Positions 1-7,380 of a stretch of 16,708 nucleotides of DNA are shown one piece after another. Position 1 is the stretch's first letter, and every line of letters begins with the position of its first letter. The notes beneath the pieces were generated by a model. That model did not search any database. It had not been told where the DNA came from and saw only the letters and a list, made by a program, of their open reading frames with translations. Origin of the DNA: Flavobacterium psychrophilum (GTDB lineage Bacteria > Bacteroidota > Bacteroidia > Flavobacteriales > Flavobacteriaceae); contig CAMBHH010000065.1 of NCBI GenBank assembly GCA_945866505.1, positions 1 to 16,708 of the forward strand, read 5' to 3'. The position numbers and the translations under genes are program-made.

Positions 1-270
1 AACAATATAAAAGCTTTGTAATGAACTATAATACTCAATTATGTAACACAGCTTGGGGAAAAAAATTACTGGCGCAAGTTGCGAAGCGTACGTGTTTTTG
101 TTTCAAAAACTGTGACAGTAATTTTTTTTGGAGCGTTGGCAAAGGAGTGGCAACTGAAATGTAAAACGTTCTTTTACCACCGAACTTTTGGTATTTTTAT
201 TTAAAATAAAAAGTTGATTAGAAAAGAGAATTTAGATTTAGGTTTTTAGCAACCATATTTCATTTTACCT
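1..270. other. Non-coding left end with several foldable segments
   Basis: I see no credible gene in these bases, which lie downstream of the 850-residue S1-repeat gene on the minus strand. They contain a 13-bp inverted repeat with two small hairpins between its arms (59-128), a short hairpin with arms 161-166 and 172-177, and a 9-bp A/T-only palindrome with a one-base centre (194-212). Together they look like a structured 3' untranslated or boundary region rather than spacer DNA. The window stops before the next gene, so its job cannot be decided. Confidence 0.5.
59..128. repeat. Branched inverted repeat, possible terminator or element end
   Basis: The arms 59-71 and 116-128 are exact 13-bp reverse complements (core ATTACTG / CAGTAAT with A and T tails). 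The 44-base interior holds a CGCAA-G-TTGCG hairpin near 73-83 and a perfect 7-bp stem with a three-base loop (94-100 with 104-110). A folded strand would be a stem topped by two hairpins. On the minus strand the structure ends in seven T residues, so it could terminate the S1-protein transcript, although the stem-to-stem distance is large for a simple intrinsic terminator. A mobile-element end or recombination site is an alternative that I cannot test here. Confidence 0.45.
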
Positions 271-2823
271 TCATATAATTTCAAATTCGCCATTTGAAGT
301 TGAAACTGGTATTACTTCAATTGCTGCACCTAGCATAATTTCTTTTTCTGGAATATTCGTCCAACCTTCTATTTCATCGGAATAGAAATACCCTTTAGTA
401 TGGTTTTCTTTTACATACTTAACGCTGTATTTTTCGCCATATATTGGTTCTTCAATAGTTTCAAGATATTCTGTTCTTGTTAAAGAAATAGTCTGTCTAT
501 CTTCATTAATTTCAGAAATATAGAAGTTGAATTTAGAATTGATTGATAAGTAATAAGGTAAATCGTCCCTTTCAACAAAAGCAAGTTTTGAAATAAATTT
601 TCTTAAAATATATGCCTGAACTGTATATCCATCTTGGGAAAGTTCTATTTGAGCACTGTTTTCAAAATATCCAATCACTTTCCCTTCAATTGGCTCATCT
701 TCATTCACAATATCAAGCCATTCTTTAAATTGATGTTTGTATTTTCTTTTGACACTAAACTTTACACTGTTCTTTTCAGCATCAAATTCTGATACAACAA
801 CTTGTAGCTTATCTCCAACTTTATATATTAAATCAAATCTACCAACTGAACCCCAACCAATTTCAAACCAATGAACAAATCCTGTATTAGTGCTACCATC
901 ATATTGTATGGCAAGTCCTTTTTCAGGTATTATATTCACTATTACAGCTTCAATAATATTATTGACATTAGCTTCATAATATTCTAATTCAGGAGTTTTG
1001 AACTTTCTTTTTATCGAAACATCAATCTTTTTCCTGTCTATATCAATTGAAATCACTTTTACTTCAATATCATCATCTATTTTGAATTGAGAAGTAATAC
1101 ACTCTTTTTGTTTCCAAGAAATTTCTTGTTTTGAGAAACTACATTCCAAACCTTCTTCAATTTCACATATTACGGTGAATTCATTAAGTTGTTTTACTAC
1201 AACATTTATTATATCACCTACTTTTATTTTATCTACTGTATCTCCTTCCCAAGGATTGTTGAGATTTTCTATACAACCAACGAAATTTGCAGAAAGGGAA
1301 TTATAATTTTCAATAAACACATTCATCTCTGTGGCTAAAGGAAACTTTAGTGATAAATCTAAAAAACGACTTGCTGTTGCTTTGTATTTAGGAATATAAA
1401 TCCAAGACTTTAATTCTGATGCTGAAACTTTTAAGCCCATTTGCAGTCCCTGCTTATCAATTTGTATTTTTTCAACTTTACACTTGTATATTTTGCTTTC
1501 ATTTAAAACACTCTCAATAAAGTGTTTTGGATCAGAAATAGTTCCTTTATTGGATAATACAATATGTTGTTTGTCAGGATTAAACTCTATAATATTTAAA
1601 TATAGTTCATCTTCAATCTTGAACACTTTTCTTGCATCAGGTAATTCTAAATCAGAAAGCAGATTGTTAGTAATTTCAAATTTTAAACCAAAGACATTGA
1701 CTACAATGTTATCTTTCTGAACACTATCAATAATTGCAGGAACATCATTTCCATTACTATTATACTTTTTAAAACTTTCCCAAGCAAGATATGCAATTGT
1801 TGCTTTATTAGGTCTTAACGTATAACAAGTAACAATATATTCCTGACCTTCTGCTGAAACACATTTGATTTTAGGGTTTTTATTTATTTGGTCAAATCCT
1901 TTTGAATGTGTTAGAATTTTTATCACAGTTGTTGCTCTTTCATATCCATTGCTTCCACGAGCTAAAACATAAACTGAATTATAATTTTCAGCTGCATAAT
2001 AATCTGCCCATTTTGTATATGCAGTTGCTCCTTGACTTTCCCAAGTTTCATCTTTTCCGACAAGTATTACTCCTACTTTTAAGTTTTTAGAAATATATTT
2101 TAAATTTGTCCTTTCGTCAAATTCTCTTGTAGCAAGTTCTTTAAACCAAAGAAATAAACCGTTCGCCTCGGTAGTATATTCAGAGCTTGGTGGAAGAGTG
2201 TCAATAAGTTCCCCATAAAAATGAAATTCGGGTAAAAGTATATTAAGAAATAGACCTTTATCGTTCGTTGGAGCTAGAGTTTCAAATTCTTTTTTTGTTT
2301 CCTCATCAAACTCATTTAATTTTTTTCGAAATGTTGTTAAAACTTCTTTTCTATTATTTCTTAAAATAATATGTGTTGTAAGCAAGTCGATTGCTACTGA
2401 TGATGATTTAGTCAAATAATCTTTTGCTTTTGCTATTAGACCGGTTTGAACAAAATTTAACGTTGCATTGTAAAAATTTAAATTGTGGTCTTTTTTATCA
2501 AAACTCAAACAAATAATTGCCTCGTTTTCTTTCAAAATATTTTGTTGGTTTTCAGGAGTAACCCACTCAATCGTACAACTTGGAAGTATTGGGCTTTCAA
2601 AGTTCTTATTATAATCTTGAATAATGGAATTTATAGTGCCTTCATATTCACTCTTAATACTTAATTTTCTAATGCTTTTACCAGCCCAACCAAAAAAATT
2701 TAAAATATCACCTAAAACAACTTTACCTTTTATCCATATTTCACCACCCAAGTAAATACCCGCAAAAAATATCAATAATGAAATCGGTATGTATATGAGT
2801 ATGGTTTCGACTAATTTATTCAT
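271..2823 (-). CDS. Membrane-anchored multi-S1/OB-fold protein, function unknown
   Basis: An 850-residue protein that I cannot assign to a named family. Residues 5-27 form one hydrophobic segment followed by a basic stretch, which fits an N-terminal membrane anchor with the rest in the cytoplasm. Residues about 95-340 are an uncharacterised alpha/beta region; the segment 248-305 alternates strand, helix, strand (GVILVG, then YVLARG) like a Rossmann-type unit. From about 365 to the end, five or six S1-like OB folds follow, near 365-428, 445-522, 534-607, 620-695, 710-785 and a short one after 793. Several end in the typical S1 pattern D-x-x-(K/R)-x-x-(I/V)-x-(L/F/V)-S, for example at 593-604 and 680-690. 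S1 domains usually bind RNA. The start codon overlaps the stop of the upstream four-cysteine gene (TAATG), implying coupled translation. Its place beside Gabija and type III RM suggests, but does not prove, a defence role. Confidence 0.8.
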   Translation of the reverse strand: MNKLVETILIYIPISLLIFFAGIYLGGEIWIKGKVVLGDILNFFGWAGKSIRKLSIKSEYEGTINSIIQDYNKNFESPILPSCTIEWVTPENQQNILKENEAIICLSFDKKDHNLNFYNATLNFVQTGLIAKAKDYLTKSSSVAIDLLTTHIILRNNRKEVLTTFRKKLNEFDEETKKEFETLAPTNDKGLFLNILLPEFHFYGELIDTLPPSSEYTTEANGLFLWFKELATREFDERTNLKYISKNLKVGVILVGKDETWESQGATAYTKWADYYAAENYNSVYVLARGSNGYERATTVIKILTHSKGFDQINKNPKIKCVSAEGQEYIVTCYTLRPNKATIAYLAWESFKKYNSNGNDVPAIIDSVQKDNIVVNVFGLKFEITNNLLSDLELPDARKVFKIEDELYLNIIEFNPDKQHIVLSNKGTISDPKHFIESVLNESKIYKCKVEKIQIDKQGLQMGLKVSASELKSWIYIPKYKATASRFLDLSLKFPLATEMNVFIENYNSLSANFVGCIENLNNPWEGDTVDKIKVGDIINVVVKQLNEFTVICEIEEGLECSFSKQEISWKQKECITSQFKIDDDIEVKVISIDIDRKKIDVSIKRKFKTPELEYYEANVNNIIEAVIVNIIPEKGLAIQYDGSTNTGFVHWFEIGWGSVGRFDLIYKVGDKLQVVVSEFDAEKNSVKFSVKRKYKHQFKEWLDIVNEDEPIEGKVIGYFENSAQIELSQDGYTVQAYILRKFISKLAFVERDDLPYYLSINSKFNFYISEINEDRQTISLTRTEYLETIEEPIYGEKYSVKYVKENHTKGYFYSDEIEGWTNIPEKEIMLGAAIEVIPVSTSNGEFEII

Positions 2824-3059
2824 TACTTATTATCTTTTTTACGGTTAAATTCTTCTACGCAAACAGGACTATCACAAATGAAATCATAGGTTTTGCCTTG
2901 TCTTGGAATAATAAGTTGAATATTTTCAGTCGTTATTACTTTTGAGCAAACCTTGCAAATCCGTTCTCCTTTTTCGATTGGTTCTAATTCATTAATAGAT
3001 AGAAGAAGCTTTTGCAAATCTTCTTTAAATACAGCTGGTATTTTATTTTTTCCTGTCAT
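2823..3059 (-). CDS. Small four-cysteine zinc-ribbon or treble-clef protein
   Basis: A 78-residue protein with cysteines at 35, 38, 62 and 67 (C-x2-C-x23-C-x4-C), a spacing compatible with one structural zinc ion in a ribbon or treble-clef fold. The first 30 residues look helical and charged, and the C-terminus is basic (NRKKDNK). No signal peptide or membrane segment is visible. Its TAA stop shares one base with the ATG of the S1-repeat membrane protein, so the two are almost certainly co-translated and may act together. Small zinc proteins of this size often serve as adaptors or nucleic-acid binders, but nothing in the sequence fixes the role. The ATG at 3059 is preceded by a U/A-rich leader without a Shine-Dalgarno sequence, normal for Bacteroidetes. 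Confidence 0.75.
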   Translation of the reverse strand: MTGKNKIPAVFKEDLQKLLLSINELEPIEKGERICKVCSKVITTENIQLIIPRQGKTYDFICDSPVCVEEFNRKKDNK

Positions 3060-3429
3060 TTTCTATTTTAGTCACATTAAGTAATTTAATTATCTCGAAA
3101 ATTCTAAACTCTGGTTAAACAAGTAAATTTCATCAAATGTATATAACTTTTTTTTAAGTTAGAGTTTGTAAACACTTCAAATCTAGATTTATAACATTCA
3201 CAAAGTTTACTTTGTTTCATTTTATCAATTATTCCTATTATTTGAATTTTTTTAGTACCGTTTTTAATGTTGTGAAAATAGTCATTAACGAAATGAAGCA
3301 AACAAAGATGTGAGTTTAGGAACACTTGGACTAAACGAGGATTTTGTGCAGCTGAATGAGGTAATGACTTGTTTTTTTAGAAAAATCGAATATAAAGGAT
3401 TTAGTAATTTTTACCTTTGGTTGATTTGT
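3060..3429. other. 370-bp gap between GajB-like gene and zinc-protein gene
   Basis: This spacer separates the Gabija-type pair from the S1/zinc pair and probably carries the promoter of the latter. A minus-strand open frame runs from about 3104 to 3381 without stops but has no ATG start and encodes a low-complexity, Lys/Asn/Phe-rich sequence, so I treat it as non-coding or a gene remnant. A perfect 7-bp inverted repeat (ACAAAGT / ACTTTGT, 3200-3215) stands next to a promoter-like box. I see no tRNA, no terminator with a clear U tract and no CRISPR-like repeat. Confidence 0.5.
3178..3215 (-). promoter_or_regulatory. Candidate promoter for zinc/S1 gene pair, with palindrome
   Basis: Read on the minus strand, 3185-3178 is TAGATTTG, a perfect match to the Bacteroidetes -7 consensus TAnnTTTG. 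A TTTG at 3204-3201 could serve as the -33 box, but the gap is only 15 nt, shorter than the usual 17-23. A 16-bp near-palindrome (3200-3215) overlaps that upstream box and could be an operator. Initiation near 3170 would give a leader of about 110 nt. A second -7-like box, TACATTTG at 3141-3134, lacks any -33 match. Confidence 0.35.
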
Positions 3430-5319
3430 TTATATAATACGCGTAATAAAACTTGATACTTTTTGGACTTTATTACCATATTGTGTTAATCTATTTTTGG
3501 GATAGGTTAAATAAAGAAATCTTTCCGCTCTAGTTACTGCAACATAAAATCCATTTTCTTCTGATTCAAATTCGTTACCTCCTTTTTGAACTGCTCTAAA
3601 ATCAGGAAAAGCACCTTCTGTTAAACCAATAATAAAAACTATTGGATACTCCAAACCTTTTACTGAATGTACTGTTCCCAATGTAATACCGTTTAGGTTA
3701 TTACTAATATTAGTTATACCTAAAGCGATTTGAGTTTTGAAATGTTGTAAAGATTTTAAATCAACTTTTGTATTTCTTGAATATGTATTCCAGAGATCTC
3801 GAAAAGATTTAATATCAAATAGTATTTTATCTAATTCATTAATAGCTTCGTCTTTTGAATTTTCATATTTAAGAATAATATTTTCTTCAAGATTCTTTAT
3901 TGCAGCTGAAAAATTATTAATCTCTTTATCTATTAATTCCCAAGCACTAAGTAAGAATAAGAAATATTCCTTGTTATCCTCTTTTAAAATATTATCATAG
4001 ATTCGTTTAAGATTAGAAATCCCATTATTTTTATCAAGTAATTGAATGTCCTCTATTTCTAATATTTTTTGAATTTTAGAATAATGGATTAAGTCTTGAG
4101 AGTTTGTCAAAACACTTAATCCTAAATCAAATAGCGTAATGAATTCGCTACCGAAGTCTGTAACATCAGAACCTTTTTTATAAAAATAATTTAATTTCTT
4201 ACCCTGTAAATTCCTTTCGTTTAGTTCTTTTTCAACACCTTGAAATAGGTATTTATTTCTAGCTAAAACAGCTATTTTATTAAGAGATATATCTCCTTCA
4301 ATTTCTTCATATTCTTTTTGCAGTAAAAATTCTTCAATTTTATCCACAATCCATTTAGCTTCTTCTTCAACATTAGCAAATTCTTTTATTTCAAAAATAC
4401 CTTCTGGTGTTTTTTCATCAATTGATACCGAATTTGGTTTTATTTTATTTGCGATTTTTAAAACTGCTTTTGAAGAACGATAATTTGTTTTTAATTCTAT
4501 TTTCTCTGCATCGAAATCAGTTAAAAATAATGAATTCATATATTTAATATCGGAACCATTAAAATGAAAAAGTGATTGATTAATATCTCCAACCATTAAT
4601 ACGTTTTTATGCTCTCCATTACATAAAATCTTAATAAACTCATATTGTGCAAAATTCAAATCTTGAGCCTCATCTACAGAAATATATTTATACAATCGTC
4701 TATAAATTTTTGCAATCGAAGGACGTTTAGCAAAAATTTTACAGGCTAAAAAAATAACATCATCAAAATCAATTGCATTTTGTTTTTTTAATAGTTCTTG
4801 ATATTCCCAATATATATAGCCAAGAGCATCGCTACTTTTTTCAATAGGGTCTATTAAATTTTTTTTCTGCTTACTTATATAATCAAGAACTTCATATATG
4901 AAATTTCTTTTTTCATTATCATTCTTGTTTAAGTAATGATTTCTCAAAGTAATATTATTTTCAAATACTTGAATTAACAATGCTTTTCTATCTTCTTCCT
5001 TATCGAAAAAATGAGGCATTTCATTTATACCTATTGAATATCCTTGTTTATTAATAATTTCTAGGCAAAAACTATGAATTGTACCAATAAATGAACGCTC
5101 CTGAATACCTTCAACATCTTCAAGTCTAGCTGCCATTTCTTCGGCTGCTTTGTTTGTAAAAGTTAAGGCTAAAACGTGATATGAACCATCTTTAAGTAGA
5201 TTTTTAATTCTTTCAGTTAACACTCTAGTTTTACCACTACCAGCTCCCGCTAATACTAACAAAGCTCCCTCTTTATGCTGTGTAATTTGGGTTTGAATAT
5301 TTGATAATTTAACTTCCAT
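3430..5319 (-). CDS. gajB: UvrD-like superfamily 1 helicase, Gabija GajB-like
   Basis: A 629-residue SF1A DNA helicase. Motif I (AGAGSGKT) is at residues 24-31, motif Ia (TFTNKAAEEM) follows, motif II (DEAQD) is at 216-220, motif III (GDINQSLFHFNGSD) starts near 244, motif V (HSVKGLE) is at 551-557 and motif VI (VTRAER) at 595-600. All core ATPase motifs are intact. It begins 1 nt after the stop codon of the OLD-family nuclease gene, the arrangement of the Gabija anti-phage system, in which GajB binds the GajA nuclease and is thought to respond to DNA ends or unwound DNA during infection. The characterised Bacillus cereus GajB is about 494 residues, so this version is longer and may keep more of the UvrD accessory domains. 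A stand-alone UvrD/Rep repair helicase is unlikely given the coupling. Confidence 0.85.
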   Translation of the reverse strand: MEVKLSNIQTQITQHKEGALLVLAGAGSGKTRVLTERIKNLLKDGSYHVLALTFTNKAAEEMAARLEDVEGIQERSFIGTIHSFCLEIINKQGYSIGINEMPHFFDKEEDRKALLIQVFENNITLRNHYLNKNDNEKRNFIYEVLDYISKQKKNLIDPIEKSSDALGYIYWEYQELLKKQNAIDFDDVIFLACKIFAKRPSIAKIYRRLYKYISVDEAQDLNFAQYEFIKILCNGEHKNVLMVGDINQSLFHFNGSDIKYMNSLFLTDFDAEKIELKTNYRSSKAVLKIANKIKPNSVSIDEKTPEGIFEIKEFANVEEEAKWIVDKIEEFLLQKEYEEIEGDISLNKIAVLARNKYLFQGVEKELNERNLQGKKLNYFYKKGSDVTDFGSEFITLFDLGLSVLTNSQDLIHYSKIQKILEIEDIQLLDKNNGISNLKRIYDNILKEDNKEYFLFLLSAWELIDKEINNFSAAIKNLEENIILKYENSKDEAINELDKILFDIKSFRDLWNTYSRNTKVDLKSLQHFKTQIALGITNISNNLNGITLGTVHSVKGLEYPIVFIIGLTEGAFPDFRAVQKGGNEFESEENGFYVAVTRAERFLYLTYPKNRLTQYGNKVQKVSSFITRII

Positions 5320-5320
5320 A

Positions 5321-7288
5321 TTATACTTCTTTTATGATTTTCAATTCTTCATTTATTAAATCGAATAAAGTTTTTATTTTTTTTGGAATTTTACTTTTAT
5401 TGCCATCTTCGGTTATCGAAATTATATTTTCAGCTATTTGAGTAGCGTATTTTGTCTTTCCTCCTCTCAAGCAATCTATCAAAGCTCTTTTTATTCCTTC
5501 GTCTCCATTATAATCTCTCACTTCATTCTTTGATAAATTTTCCCCATTTAATTCTGGAATATAATTACTTACTAAATAATTATCGGTCATTTCAATAATA
5601 TCAATAGCTTTATTTAATTCATCATCATATCCTTCATTAACAAGATAGCTTTCAAAGTTATTGCCATCCTCTAAATCAATTAATTTATGTTCAAAATTAG
5701 TATCTCCAAACACATCTTTGATTTGATTTTTAACTTCTTTTACAGTATTTCCGTCGGCATCGCTTAAAATATACCAAGGAATATTTAAAAATTTCGCTAT
5801 TGATAAAAAAGGTGTATAATTCTTTTTTCCACCAACTCCAATAAAATTTAATCCTATCTCAAATGGATATCTATCTCCAAAATACTTTTCAGCAAATATT
5901 GGTAATGCTTGTTCTTCTGTTTCTCCTTCAAACAAAATAATAGCTTTAGCAAAAAGTAATTCGCCTCTTGTATTCATTACTTCTCTTCGTATCTTTCTAA
6001 CTTGTTCTGAATTAATTTTACCTATTCTTTCTTTTTTTAATTCATTAATAATAGGAAAGATTCTTCTTTTTAAATCTTTATTATCATTATCGTTTTTAAT
6101 CTCTTCTATAAGTGAGCATATTTGATTATCTATTAAATCACTTAATTCTAATGCTCCAATTTTCAAACCATTATCATCTTTGTAAAAATGTCTTAAATCA
6201 GTTAATTTACATTGAGCAGCAATAAATGGAGAATGTGTACTTATTATTTTTTGCCCTTTGATTTCATCTAACTGTTTGAATAGATGTCTTTGTGCATTTG
6301 GATGGAGATGTGATTCAGGTTCTTCTAATCCAATGATTGGAAAAAAAGGGTCTTTTACATTCTCATTTTTAGGATTCTCATTCCAAGAGATAAAGGCATT
6401 TAATGTAAGTACAGAAGCCCAGCTTCTTGTACCCATACCGTGATAATCTAATGGTAAACTTTCCTTATCAGTATCTTTGAAATTTATGTTTAAATTTCTG
6501 CCAATATCCCTAATTTTTTTGTTGATTGGAGATATTTCTACACCGGTCCCTTGAGAATTTACTGTTTTATTTAGTTCTTGTAATGTTATTTTTAGATGTT
6601 CTAAAATTGGACTTTCATTGACAATATCAGAGTTTATTTTATTTAATTTCCCTTCAATTTCTATTATTTGAGCATCTTTTATTTCTAATCTTTCTGTAAG
6701 TTTTCCTAAATATGAAGATCTATCTTTTAAATCTATTTGAATATCTCTTTGAGCATCAATAAAAAATAAAGGAATTGCTTCAATTTTTGGAAATTTAATT
6801 TTAGCAATTGTATTTTTCCAAGGACTAATGATTTCTTTTTCATCATTTAATGATTCATAAGGTTCCCAGTTTGTCAATTCTAATGTCTCAAAAGAGTATC
6901 CTTTTAATAAATCATAAAAGCCTCTTGTTCTATAACAAATAAATTCATTGTCATCACTGTCTGTTTTTATATATGAGCCAAAGACTTTTTCTGCCCAATT
7001 GTCACTGAATACAGTTATTCTTTTATTATTTTCATAATCGAAAGGCACAATTCTAATATCAATTAAAATATCTTTACTATCGGCTTTTTCATTCGAGCCA
7101 TCGTCGTGAAAATCTTCTTTTGAAATACTTCTTCTATCAGCACCTAAAGCTAAATGCAATGCTTTTAGGAAAGATGTTTTACCAGCATTGTTAGCTCCTA
7201 CCAAAAGTGTATTTGGTGCTAAACTAACTTCTACTTCTTTTATTCCCCTAAAATTTGCTATTCTTACTGTATCAACAAGTATTGCCAT
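5321..7288 (-). CDS. gajA: OLD-family ATPase/TOPRIM endonuclease, Gabija GajA-like
   Basis: A 655-residue protein with an ABC-type ATPase split by a coiled-coil region and a C-terminal TOPRIM nuclease. Walker A (GANNAGKT) is at residues 31-38, a helical insert follows at about 195-245, Walker B (GLEEPES) is at 320-326 and the H-loop (STHSP) at 350-354. The TOPRIM part shows the metal-binding glutamate in FEGETEE (E454) and the DxD pair in SDADG (D510, D512). OLD proteins encoded beside a UvrD helicase are the class 2 group, which includes GajA, a nicking endonuclease that cuts DNA when nucleotide levels fall during phage infection. The next gene starts 1 nt after the stop. The 92-bp spacer behind res is extremely A/T rich; it could carry a weak promoter (a TTTTTG run followed by TATTTT on the minus strand), but read-through from the RM locus is equally possible. 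Confidence 0.87.
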   Translation of the reverse strand: MAILVDTVRIANFRGIKEVEVSLAPNTLLVGANNAGKTSFLKALHLALGADRRSISKEDFHDDGSNEKADSKDILIDIRIVPFDYENNKRITVFSDNWAEKVFGSYIKTDSDDNEFICYRTRGFYDLLKGYSFETLELTNWEPYESLNDEKEIISPWKNTIAKIKFPKIEAIPLFFIDAQRDIQIDLKDRSSYLGKLTERLEIKDAQIIEIEGKLNKINSDIVNESPILEHLKITLQELNKTVNSQGTGVEISPINKKIRDIGRNLNINFKDTDKESLPLDYHGMGTRSWASVLTLNAFISWNENPKNENVKDPFFPIIGLEEPESHLHPNAQRHLFKQLDEIKGQKIISTHSPFIAAQCKLTDLRHFYKDDNGLKIGALELSDLIDNQICSLIEEIKNDNDNKDLKRRIFPIINELKKERIGKINSEQVRKIRREVMNTRGELLFAKAIILFEGETEEQALPIFAEKYFGDRYPFEIGLNFIGVGGKKNYTPFLSIAKFLNIPWYILSDADGNTVKEVKNQIKDVFGDTNFEHKLIDLEDGNNFESYLVNEGYDDELNKAIDIIEMTDNYLVSNYIPELNGENLSKNEVRDYNGDEGIKRALIDCLRGGKTKYATQIAENIISITEDGNKSKIPKKIKTLFDLINEELKIIKEV

Positions 7289-7380
7289 ATAAAAAGTTAT
7301 TTTATCTTATTTCTATTTTTAAAATATCATTGATTTTAACTCAAAAACAAAAATCATCTTTATTTTCGATTAAAAATATC

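Noticed and set aside
3104..3325. 73-codon minus-strand frame starting with GTG
   Set aside because: No ATG and no recognisable domain. The composition is typical of A/T-rich non-coding DNA and it lies where a promoter is expected. I kept it only as a possible remnant.
7289..7380. Terminator between res and gajA
   Set aside because: A 7-bp TGATTTT/AAAATCA inverted repeat with a 12-base loop is present, but it is almost all A/T and has no well-placed U tract, so I do not call it a terminator.
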